A model generated the notes under the pieces. That model was not told where the DNA came from. It made no database searches and saw only the letters and a list, made by a program, of their open reading frames with translations. 5,304 nucleotides of DNA, from the NCBI GenBank assembly GCA_003648395.1, contig QMPB01000378.1, positions 1 to 5,304 on the forward strand, written 5' to 3'. How positions within the stretch are numbered: position 1 is the first letter of the stretch; every line of letters starts with the position of its first letter. Both the position numbers and the translations under genes were made by a program. Shown in pieces: positions 1 to 5,304 of this stretch. This DNA is from Bacteroidota bacterium. Its GTDB lineage: Bacteria; Bacteroidota; Bacteroidia; Bacteroidales; UBA1556.

Positions 1-239
1 AAACCTAATCTGTAGAAACTAGCACCAAATCCTATACTATTGAAATCTCTTGATGTATAGGTTAATGAAGTTTTAGAATTATCTGCATTTATATAATCGT
101 AATACATTGTAGTATTTGCTGACTCAAGTAATGGATAAACCATAAACTGATTCTTAGTTTTATGCACATAATTTGTATCAAACTGTGCTTCAACCTGTAA
201 AGAAGAAATGATAAAAATTACTAAAAAAACTAATCGCAT
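1..239 (-). CDS. Secreted outer-membrane beta-barrel-like protein, DUF4421-like, N-terminal part only
   Basis: An open frame runs from an ATG at 239 to the window edge without a stop, giving 79 codons of an unfinished protein. The first ~19 residues are a clear Sec signal peptide: MR, then a hydrophobic run (LVFLVIFIIS), then a polar VEA end, with probable cleavage before QFDTNY. The mature part has DTNYV near its start, alternating polar/aromatic stretches (TTMYYDYINA) and an SIGFGASFYRLG segment. This layout recalls the Bacteroidota DUF4421 family of predicted outer-membrane barrels; I recognise it by pattern only, and the C-terminal barrel lies outside the window. Its ATG overlaps the GH57 stop by one base (TAATG), so it is probably the fourth gene of the operon and translated by reinitiation; no Shine-Dalgarno is visible. 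Function unknown. It could be another small porin-like or surface protein. Confidence is high that it is a secreted-protein gene, moderate for the family. Confidence 0.75.
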   Translation of the reverse strand, partial: MRLVFLVIFIISSLQVEAQFDTNYVHKTKNQFMVYPLLESANTTMYYDYINADNSKTSLTYTSRDFNSIGFGASFYRLG

Positions 240-1771
240 TATTCAACAATCTTTTTTATCTTATTAAGAATTCGTCTTTTGGCGTTCTTTATTTCCTTAT
301 CATCAAATGAATTAAACTTTTCTTCCATTTTTTCAAATTCAAGTAAAGTTTTATTAGTAACATTAGATAAAACTCTATCTTTTAGATTGTTATTGACTTT
401 TTGCATTCCAAGAATAAGAGTTTCTGTATCAATACCTGAAAGTAGAACTTTTAACTTCTGCTTTGGCATTGCTGTAAGATCATTAAACTTTGTGTATAAA
501 GGGTCCAGTATCTCTTTAGCTTCATCTGTAACATTCTCAATAAATAAATTAGTTGAGCTTTCTTTTCTTTGTTTACCATTATCCTTCACACATTCATCTA
601 TTCTAATAATGAAATCAGAAAGCACATTCATATAATTAATAAAAGCCTCATATGGTGTGCCGTAAGGGTTGAAATATTTATGCACATCACCATCAGAAAA
701 CCATTTAGTACACATATAGTAGAAATGGTCAGAAGTTTGAAGATACTCCCAATCTTTAATGAGTTGAACATCACTACACTTCTTCACTTTTGGTTCAAGT
801 TCATAAAGTTTATCAAAAGCTTCATCTTGTAGTTCATTTCCAAGCCAAGCAGTAAGGTCTCTTTCCTCATCAGCCCAAGAAATTGGGTTTGGAACATGTA
901 TAGGCGCAATTGCCTGCAAATGATTACTTAGTTCTGAAGGGGTATTAAAGCTGAAGTTAGAATTACTCATAACTCTTTCTGGTAATGCTCTCATAAAGTC
1001 AAATATACCTGTTTCAGGCCATTGATGCTCTCCAAAAGTCTCATAATCCATAAATAGATTTACAACTTCTTCTTTGGGATCAATCTCATTCAACCAACCC
1101 ACAAACTTCTCTGTTGTAAGTGGCCACGACTCCCATGACTGCTGAGAGAATCTAAAAGCAATATCATCACTTAATTGAAAATTCTTAAGCAATAATTTAA
1201 GTTTTGGATTTATGGCATTTGTATATAGGTAATTTGGTGATTTCCAACCAAGAATATGCTTTGCTCCCTCAGTTAGCATTGTACTAAATCCCATATCAGC
1301 AACCATTGCTCCTATCTCATCAGAATAGATAAGCTCGGTATTTCTGAAAGTTGTAGGTTTAACTCCGAATAGCTCCATTATTCTTCCTTGATGCTTTTTT
1401 ACTTGCTTTGTAAACTCATCTTTCGACTTTAAAGCTGACAATGAGTGAGTATATGTTTCTGATAGAAATTCCACAGAGCCACTTTCTGCTAATCTTCTGA
1501 AGCTATCTATTACTTCTGGAGTGTATTGTTCAAACTGATCTAATGCAGTACCAGAAATGGAGAAACTCACTTTAAACATGCTACCAAATTCCTTAATAGC
1601 ATCTAGTAGCAGTTGATTCATTGGCAAATAGCACTTATCAGCAATTCTACGTGCAATAAACTCATTCTGATACTCATCGTAATAATTATGATCTTTACCT
1701 ATATCAAAAAAACGATAATGTTTTAAACGGTATGGTTGATGAACCTGAAAATAAAAACATATTGACCTCAT
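239..1771 (-). CDS. GH57 alpha-amylase-type glycoside hydrolase with a FliG-C-like C-terminal extension
   Basis: A 510-residue cytoplasmic enzyme without a signal peptide, predicted to cleave alpha-1,4 bonds in glycogen-like glucan. The GH57 conserved regions appear in order: HQPYR at 11-15, GSVEFLSETYTHS at 98-110, FRNTELIYSDE at 142-152, MDYETFGEHQ at 241-250, and LQTSDHFYYM at 344-353. By family analogy E146 would be the nucleophile and D242 the general acid/base. The region-3/4 wording fits the alpha-amylase-like subgroup better than GH57 branching enzymes, but transferase activity cannot be excluded. The catalytic part ends near FINYMNVLSDF (377-387), where I believe Bacteroidota relatives end soon after. 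Here about 115 residues follow: a charged linker (~393-420), then a helical segment (~423-510) resembling the FliG C-terminal domain, with F429, DL 431-432, LL 443-444, ID 447-448 and LKDRVLSN 463-470. The ATG at 1771 has no Shine-Dalgarno but starts right at the conserved N terminus. It lies 70 bases after the GT4 gene with no visible promoter between, so co-transcription is likely. Confidence 0.93.
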   Translation of the reverse strand: MRSICFYFQVHQPYRLKHYRFFDIGKDHNYYDEYQNEFIARRIADKCYLPMNQLLLDAIKEFGSMFKVSFSISGTALDQFEQYTPEVIDSFRRLAESGSVEFLSETYTHSLSALKSKDEFTKQVKKHQGRIMELFGVKPTTFRNTELIYSDEIGAMVADMGFSTMLTEGAKHILGWKSPNYLYTNAINPKLKLLLKNFQLSDDIAFRFSQQSWESWPLTTEKFVGWLNEIDPKEEVVNLFMDYETFGEHQWPETGIFDFMRALPERVMSNSNFSFNTPSELSNHLQAIAPIHVPNPISWADEERDLTAWLGNELQDEAFDKLYELEPKVKKCSDVQLIKDWEYLQTSDHFYYMCTKWFSDGDVHKYFNPYGTPYEAFINYMNVLSDFIIRIDECVKDNGKQRKESSTNLFIENVTDEAKEILDPLYTKFNDLTAMPKQKLKVLLSGIDTETLILGMQKVNNNLKDRVLSNVTNKTLLEFEKMEEKFNSFDDKEIKNAKRRILNKIKKIVE

Positions 1772-1786
1772 ACTAATAATATTTAT

Positions 1787-1830
1787 TATCTAACCTAAGT
1801 TAGAATTGTTAGATAGATTATAATAATCTA
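1787..1830 (-). repeat. Cluster of overlapping inverted repeats between GT4 and GH57 genes
   Basis: The 70-base gap between the GT4 stop and the GH57 start holds three perfect stems that partly exclude one another. TATCTAAC (1787-1794) can pair with GTTAGATA (1808-1815), or its inner six bases (1789-1794) can pair with GTTAGA (1799-1804). TAGATTA (1814-1820) can pair with TAATCTA (1824-1830) across a 3-base loop. In the minus-strand transcript the last stem forms first and the others end about 15 bases before the GH57 ATG. The stems are AT-rich with no T-tract after them, so they do not look like an intrinsic terminator. An RNA-processing or translation-modulating structure is possible (inference). 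Chance is a real alternative in DNA this AT-rich. Confidence 0.45.
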
Positions 1831-1841
1831 CCATAATTTCT

Positions 1842-3119
1842 TTAATTTCCTAAAACTGTATTATACACATCAATAACTTTGACAGCAGCATTATCCCATT
1901 TCATTTCATCAACTTCTTGCTTACCCATTGATACAAACATTTTAGACAATCCATCATAATGAGTTAAGCCCCAAATAGAATCTGCCAAAGCATCGATATC
2001 CCAAAAATCTACCTTAATAGCATGGTGTAGAACTTCTGACACTCCAGATTGTTTAGAAATAATTACTGGAACATTAGAGCGCATAGCCTCCAAAGGAGAA
2101 ATGCCAAATGGCTCGGAAACAGAGGGCATAACATAAACATCACTTAAAGAAAACATTCTGTCAACTTCTTCTCCTTTCAGAAAGCCCGTAAAATGGAACT
2201 TTGTTGCAATCTTTAGCTCAGCAACACGCCTAACCATTTTATTGAGCATATCTCCCGAACCAGCCATCACAAAACGAACATTATCATCACGTTGCAATAT
2301 TTTATATGCTGCTTCAACAAAATATTCTGGTCCTTTTTGGAAAGTAATTCTTCCCAAAAATGTCACGACCTTTTCTTTTACTCCCCTTTCTTCTTTATAA
2401 TCCAGTCTATCATTAGGTTCTACTGCATTATGCACAGTAAAAACCTTTGAAGGATCTATTCCATATTTATTGATTACGGTATTACGAGTAAGATTACTAA
2501 CAGTTATTACTCTGTCAGCCATTTCCATACCTCGTTTTTCAATATCATAAACCACAGGATTTATGTTATCTCCTGATCTATCAAACTCTGTAGCGTGCAT
2601 ATGTACAACTAATGGCTTACCACTAACCTCTTTGGCAGCAATACCAGCTTCGTAAGTCAGCCAATCATGAGCATGTATTATATCATGCTCTTGTGTACTA
2701 GCTACCTGTGCTGCAACTAAAGCATAGCGCTTAACCTCTTCCATAAGGTTTCTGCCATACTTTCCAGAAAACTCAAACTGTTTTGAGAATACAGATTCAT
2801 TAACCTCTGTATTATGATTATACTTTCTTGTTATCCTATAAAACTCTTCATCATCGGCATAAGGTATTAAAGTAGAATCTATTTCAATATATTTTAGTTC
2901 TTTCCAATATTCTGAGAAAACTTTATTTCTTAAATCAAGCTTAACATCGCTAGCATTAACTATTCTAACATCCTTAGACTCATCACCGTATGCTCTAGGC
3001 ACAACGAATATTACATTATGACCATTATTCATAATCCCTTTAGTCATGCCATAACAAGCAGTACCTAGTCCTCCGGTGATATGTGGTGGGAATTCCCAGC
3101 CAAACATTAATACATTCAT
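1842..3119 (-). CDS. GT4-family glycosyltransferase, glycogen/starch synthase-like
   Basis: A 425-residue GT-B fold transferase, cytoplasmic, without signal peptide or membrane segment. It probably adds glucose from a nucleotide sugar to the non-reducing end of an alpha-1,4-glucan. The N-terminal Rossmann domain begins at once with MNVLMFGWEFPPHITGGLG (1-19), whose GGLG at 16-19 corresponds to the donor-binding glycine loop of glycogen synthases. HAHDW is at 149-153 and VHMHATEFDRSG at 172-183, typical acceptor-side signatures. The C-terminal domain carries GRITFQKGPEYF (256-267) and EPFGISPLEAM (336-346), the EX7E donor motif with E336 and E344. The length is normal for the family. The start is firm: the ATG overlaps the debranching-enzyme stop as ATGA and is preceded at 6 bases by a full Shine-Dalgarno, so the two proteins are probably translationally coupled. 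Whether the donor is ADP- or UDP-glucose cannot be read from sequence. No GlgC, GlgB or classical GT5 GlgA is present in the window, so the role as glycogen synthase rests on resemblance and neighbours. Confidence 0.93.
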   Translation of the reverse strand: MNVLMFGWEFPPHITGGLGTACYGMTKGIMNNGHNVIFVVPRAYGDESKDVRIVNASDVKLDLRNKVFSEYWKELKYIEIDSTLIPYADDEEFYRITRKYNHNTEVNESVFSKQFEFSGKYGRNLMEEVKRYALVAAQVASTQEHDIIHAHDWLTYEAGIAAKEVSGKPLVVHMHATEFDRSGDNINPVVYDIEKRGMEMADRVITVSNLTRNTVINKYGIDPSKVFTVHNAVEPNDRLDYKEERGVKEKVVTFLGRITFQKGPEYFVEAAYKILQRDDNVRFVMAGSGDMLNKMVRRVAELKIATKFHFTGFLKGEEVDRMFSLSDVYVMPSVSEPFGISPLEAMRSNVPVIISKQSGVSEVLHHAIKVDFWDIDALADSIWGLTHYDGLSKMFVSMGKQEVDEMKWDNAAVKVIDVYNTVLGN

Positions 3120-5122
3120 AGAGCCACCTCCTTCTCTTTAAGTTTATACTCCTCAATAATATCCATTGCTCTAATTAATTCTGCAACACTCCATGCTTGA
3201 GAAATTGTTCCTCTAGCCATATGAGGTGGATTTCCATCGTAGATTTCAGAAATACTTCCAACTCCATGTTCCATCATTACATCTTCAAATTGTTCAATGT
3301 ACCATTCCATTTTCCGTACTCCAGATACTCCATGTATTTTCAAATAAACTTCTACATAAGCTCCAATTAGCCATGGCCAGACTGTACCTTGATGATACTG
3401 TTTATCTCTTGTATTTTGGTCACCAAAGTATATCTCTTCATAATCACTATGATTTGGTGACAATGACCTTAATCCTCTAATTGTCAATAATTCTCTTTCT
3501 ATTATATCAAGTATTGATTTAATATATGTTTTATCCAGTGGAGTATATGGTAAACTTGCAGCAATTAGCATATTTGGTCTAATTGACCAGTCTTTATTAT
3601 CACCATTAACATAATCTGCTAAGTATCCATATTTATCATTCCAGAATGTATCCTTAAATACTTTTGGGAAATTGTCAGCAATATTTTCAAACTCATCAAC
3701 AAACTTTTTGTCATTATTTTCTTTTGCAAGATTTAAAGTAAACATAATAGCATTATAAGCTAAGGCATTAACTTCAACATCATAACCTATTCGTGGTGTA
3801 ACAGCTTTTCCATTACTTATTGCATCCATCCAAGTTAATGCTTTTCCCTGCTCACCACCATAAACAAGACCATTATCTTCCATTTTAATATTGAATAATG
3901 TTCCTGATCGGTAACCTCTAAGTATCATTTTCATTTTAGCACCATAATTCTTCCAAACTAGTTTACTATCATTACTATACTTTGCATATTGCTGTAAGGT
4001 CCAAAAAAACCAAAGGGGAGTATCAATTGAATTAAAAGCAGCAGAGTTTTTATATCCCATATTTGGAAATAATGGTCCAGACAAATCAGCAAGCATTGTA
4101 TCAATAACATCTTTTGCTGCTTTATACTTACCTTGCACCATTGCTAAACCTGGCAAGGAAATAAATGTGTCTCTTCCCCATCTTCTAAACCAAGGAAAGC
4201 CTGCAATAACTTCTGTTCTGCCATCTCTTTTGGTAATAAACTGTTCAGCAGAGTTTAATAGATTATTTTTAAAACTATCTCTTGAAATTCTTTTATTTAA
4301 TTCTTGATTAAATATTTTTGTTAATGATACTGTTTTAGCTTCTGTCGTTCCTGCAGAAAAAATAATACTTTCGCCTTTCTTTAATGGAAATTCTATAAAA
4401 CCAGGAACCATGAGATCTTCCTGATAATCATATCCTCTTTGCTCTTCTTCAAAATATTCTATATTATAATACCAATTGGGAGAGTGAACATATTCCGTTT
4501 TTTTATTTGCTTGAATATATAAAGGAGTATATCCTTGATATAGCCTAAAAGAAACTCCTTTTTCTACATTCTCAAATTTAGTATTTACAAACTCATTAGC
4601 TTTGCTCAAACTATGGCGAGAACGAAAAGCTAAAAATGGTTTTAACTGTATAGTCGTCGCTGAATGACAATCTAATAAGGTATATTTTAGTAATATTCTA
4701 TCACTTTCTGATGACAATAGAGTTTCAACTTTTAAAACAACACCACCTACTCTGTAAGTAATAGATGGTATTGGCTCCATTTCTACCTCTCTAACATACT
4801 TATGACCTCTTGGAGAATATATACCTCCAGGAAACCGATGAGCACCTAAATTAAAAGACTCATTATGTTGAATAATAGTAATATCAAGTGACGACAAAAG
4901 AACATGAAGCTCATTATCGATAGCTGGCTGGGGAGCAATTAATAAACCATGATATTTCCTAGTATTACTTCTAATAATACTTGAGCTTGAATACGCTCCT
5001 CTTCGATTAGATCTCAACACTTCTCTATCAAGGGAATACTCTAAGTTTATTAATTTACTTTTATCAAAGTTAAAAAAGATAGAAACAAAATCTTCTTTTG
5101 TGAAAGCCCCTCTAAAAGCCAT
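3116..5122 (-). CDS. Glycogen debranching enzyme (amylo-alpha-1,6-glucosidase, GH133-type)
   Basis: A 668-residue cytoplasmic enzyme predicted to hydrolyse alpha-1,6-linked glucose at branch points of glycogen-like glucan. The N-terminal GDE_N-type beta domain (~20-260) shows INLEYSLDREVLRSNRRGAY (25-44), NTRKYHGLL (53-61), LLSSLD (75-80) and YSPRGHKY (102-109). The C-terminal (alpha/alpha)6 catalytic domain (~290-655) shows GFPWFRRWGRDTFIS (308-322), TWMDA (430-434), IRPNMLIA (514-521), GLRSLSP (550-556), YHQGTVWPWLIG (576-587), SEIYDG (625-630) and GTISQAWSVAE (638-648). By analogy with eukaryotic amylo-1,6-glucosidase, D433 and E626 are the likely catalytic acid/base pair. The protein is complete and of usual length. 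ATG 5122 is the only in-frame ATG before the conserved N terminus and adds about 17 residues (MAFRGAFTKEDF...) ahead of NFDKSKL; it lacks a Shine-Dalgarno. It is first in the operon, divergent from a MerR-type gene, and its stop overlaps the GT4 start. The signature set leaves little doubt about the family. Confidence 0.95.
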   Translation of the reverse strand: MAFRGAFTKEDFVSIFFNFDKSKLINLEYSLDREVLRSNRRGAYSSSSIIRSNTRKYHGLLIAPQPAIDNELHVLLSSLDITIIQHNESFNLGAHRFPGGIYSPRGHKYVREVEMEPIPSITYRVGGVVLKVETLLSSESDRILLKYTLLDCHSATTIQLKPFLAFRSRHSLSKANEFVNTKFENVEKGVSFRLYQGYTPLYIQANKKTEYVHSPNWYYNIEYFEEEQRGYDYQEDLMVPGFIEFPLKKGESIIFSAGTTEAKTVSLTKIFNQELNKRISRDSFKNNLLNSAEQFITKRDGRTEVIAGFPWFRRWGRDTFISLPGLAMVQGKYKAAKDVIDTMLADLSGPLFPNMGYKNSAAFNSIDTPLWFFWTLQQYAKYSNDSKLVWKNYGAKMKMILRGYRSGTLFNIKMEDNGLVYGGEQGKALTWMDAISNGKAVTPRIGYDVEVNALAYNAIMFTLNLAKENNDKKFVDEFENIADNFPKVFKDTFWNDKYGYLADYVNGDNKDWSIRPNMLIAASLPYTPLDKTYIKSILDIIERELLTIRGLRSLSPNHSDYEEIYFGDQNTRDKQYHQGTVWPWLIGAYVEVYLKIHGVSGVRKMEWYIEQFEDVMMEHGVGSISEIYDGNPPHMARGTISQAWSVAELIRAMDIIEEYKLKEKEVAL
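3124..3133 (-). promoter_or_regulatory. Strong Shine-Dalgarno site of the GT4 gene inside the debranching-enzyme 3' end
   Basis: On the minus strand AAGGAGGTGG, containing the full anti-16S match AGGAGGT (3132-3126), lies 6 bases before the GT4 ATG at 3119. It is also the coding sequence for the last Lys-Glu-Val-Ala residues of the debranching enzyme. The other two internal starts on this strand show no such site, so this one fixes the GT4 start and suggests high initiation independent of upstream reading. Confidence 0.8.
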
Positions 5123-5144
5123 TCATTGGGTAAGACCTGTTTTT

Positions 5145-5176
5145 CAATGTGAAATTTCTTTTCAAGAAATGACAAA
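5145..5176 (-). promoter_or_regulatory. Candidate Bacteroidota-type promoter of the glucan operon
   Basis: Reading the minus strand, TTTG (5176-5173) is a match to the -33 element of Bacteroidota promoters. After exactly 20 bases follows TCACATTG (5152-5145), a partial match (4 of 6 fixed positions) to the -7 consensus TAnnTTTG. Transcription would start around 5140, leaving a leader of under 20 bases before the debranching-enzyme ATG. The spacing is right but the -7 element is weak, which is what an activator-dependent promoter would show. Not proven. Confidence 0.4.
5154..5170. promoter_or_regulatory. Perfect 7+7 dyad, candidate MerR-type operator
   Basis: ATTTCTT (5154-5160), a 3-base centre TTC and AAGAAAT (5164-5170) form a perfect inverted repeat. 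Its centre (5162) falls within half a base of the centre of the 20-base spacer (5153-5172) of the candidate promoter. MerR-family regulators are known to bind dyads placed between the -35/-33 and -10/-7 elements and to correct a long spacer by twisting the DNA. A MerR-type gene begins 49 bases away. The assignment is inference from geometry; the arms are AT-rich and could arise by chance. Confidence 0.4.
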
Positions 5177-5218
5177 GAGGGGATGTTTTAGAAGTCCTGT
5201 ATTTTTGAGGCTTATTTG

Positions 5219-5304
5219 ATGTATGACCAAAAGGAGATTGCCAGATTAGCAGGTATATCTGAAAATCAAATTCGTTACTGGGAGAAAATAGGCCTTGTGC
5301 CATG
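5219..5304 (+). CDS. MerR-family transcriptional regulator, N-terminal part only
   Basis: The plus-strand frame from ATG 5219 reads 28 codons to the window edge: MYDQKEIARLAGISENQIRY followed by WEKIGLVP. This is the winged helix-turn-helix of MerR proteins. Helix 1 is IARLAG (7-12), the turn is ISE (13-15), and the recognition helix runs into the diagnostic IRYWEKIGLVP (18-28), equivalent to the family's usual IRYYE..GLL.P. A stop lies in frame at 5189 and there is no other ATG after it, so 5219 is the likely start; GAGG at 5207-5210 sits 8 bases before it as a modest ribosome site. The effector-binding C-terminal half, which would identify the signal, is outside the window. It is transcribed divergently from the glucan operon across 96 bases, so regulation of that operon and of itself is a reasonable inference. 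The antisense open frame over the same bases has no recognisable protein character. Family confidence is good despite the short stretch. Confidence 0.82.
   Translation, partial: MYDQKEIARLAGISENQIRYWEKIGLVP

Larger units (their letters stand above)
5132..5200 (+). repeat. Pair of AAG(A/T)CCTGT direct repeats flanking the divergent promoter region
   Basis: AAGACCTGT (5132-5140) and AAGTCCTGT (5192-5200) are 9-base direct repeats with one difference, 60 bases apart. They flank the candidate promoter and dyad, one near each gene start. They may be sites for a second regulator or may be coincidental. Confidence 0.25.

Noticed and set aside
251..257. Slippery heptamer A AAA AAG in zero frame near the end of the GH57 gene
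   Set aside because: It matches the classical -1 frameshift heptamer, but slipping there reads only two codons to a TGA before the downstream ATG, so it would not fuse the two genes, and no stimulatory structure is evident. Best explained by a lysine-rich tail.
279..635. Plus-strand open frame of 118 codons
   Set aside because: It is antisense to the GH57 C-terminal region, shows no domain pattern, and the minus-strand frame over it has clear protein character.
569..832. Plus-strand open frame of 87 codons
   Set aside because: Antisense to conserved GH57 sequence, rich in Ile/Phe/His as expected of a shadow frame, with no recognisable motif.
1772..1841. Intrinsic terminator between the GT4 and GH57 genes
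   Set aside because: The stems are AT-rich and none is followed by a T-tract on the transcribed strand; no GC-rich terminator hairpin is present.
3226..3480. Plus-strand open frame of 84 codons
   Set aside because: It is antisense to the debranching-enzyme catalytic region including the YHQGTVWPWLIG and SEIYDG motifs; a shadow.
5200..5207. TATTTTTG on the plus strand as a -7 element for the MerR gene
   Set aside because: It fits TAnnTTTG, but there is no TTG/TTTG at the right distance upstream, and it would leave only about 5 bases of leader, excluding the GAGG site.
5112..5303. Minus-strand open frame of 63 codons through the divergent spacer
   Set aside because: It covers the complement of the MerR helix-turn-helix and of the promoter region. 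Its translation has no domain character, whereas the plus strand gives a diagnostic MerR signature.
1..5304. CRISPR array, tRNA/rRNA gene, insertion sequence or phage remnant
   Set aside because: No regularly spaced repeats, tRNA-like folds, rRNA segments, transposase motifs or terminal inverted repeats were seen; the window is almost wholly filled by metabolic genes.

Overview
The window looks like a chromosomal piece from a low-GC member of the Bacteroidota. The reasons are the gene set (a GH133-type glycogen debranching enzyme, a GT4 glycogen-synthase-like transferase and a GH57 amylase in one operon, in the form usual for that phylum), a following gene for a small secreted beta-barrel protein resembling the DUF4421 family, and mostly Shine-Dalgarno-poor starts. 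This assignment is from family resemblance; no search was run.

Layout: positions 5122 down to 1 form one minus-strand operon of four genes. They are a debranching enzyme (5122-3116), a GT4 glycosyltransferase (3119-1842, overlapping the previous gene by 4 bases as ATGA), a GH57 alpha-glucan hydrolase (1771-239, after a 70-base gap with several inverted repeats) and the start of an exported outer-membrane-type protein (239-1, overlapping by one base as TAATG and cut by the window edge). On the plus strand, 5219-5304 holds the first 28 codons of a divergent MerR-family regulator, also cut by the edge. The 96-base divergent spacer (5123-5218) contains a candidate operon promoter with a perfect 7+7 dyad (5154-5170) lying almost exactly in its 20-base spacer, the geometry expected of a MerR-type operator.

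Function: the three enzymes suggest intracellular storage alpha-glucan (glycogen-like) turnover, with chain extension by the GT4 enzyme, internal alpha-1,4 attack by GH57 and alpha-1,6 branch removal by the debranching enzyme. The adjacent MerR gene is a natural candidate local regulator (inference).

The two most interesting observations are these. First, the GH57 enzyme carries about 115 extra C-terminal residues, the last ~88 of which resemble, without gaps, the C-terminal domain of the flagellar motor switch protein FliG, although nothing flagellar is visible here. Second, the putative MerR regulator and operator architecture would tie the storage-glucan operon to an unknown signal. The remaining observations are ordinary operon details.
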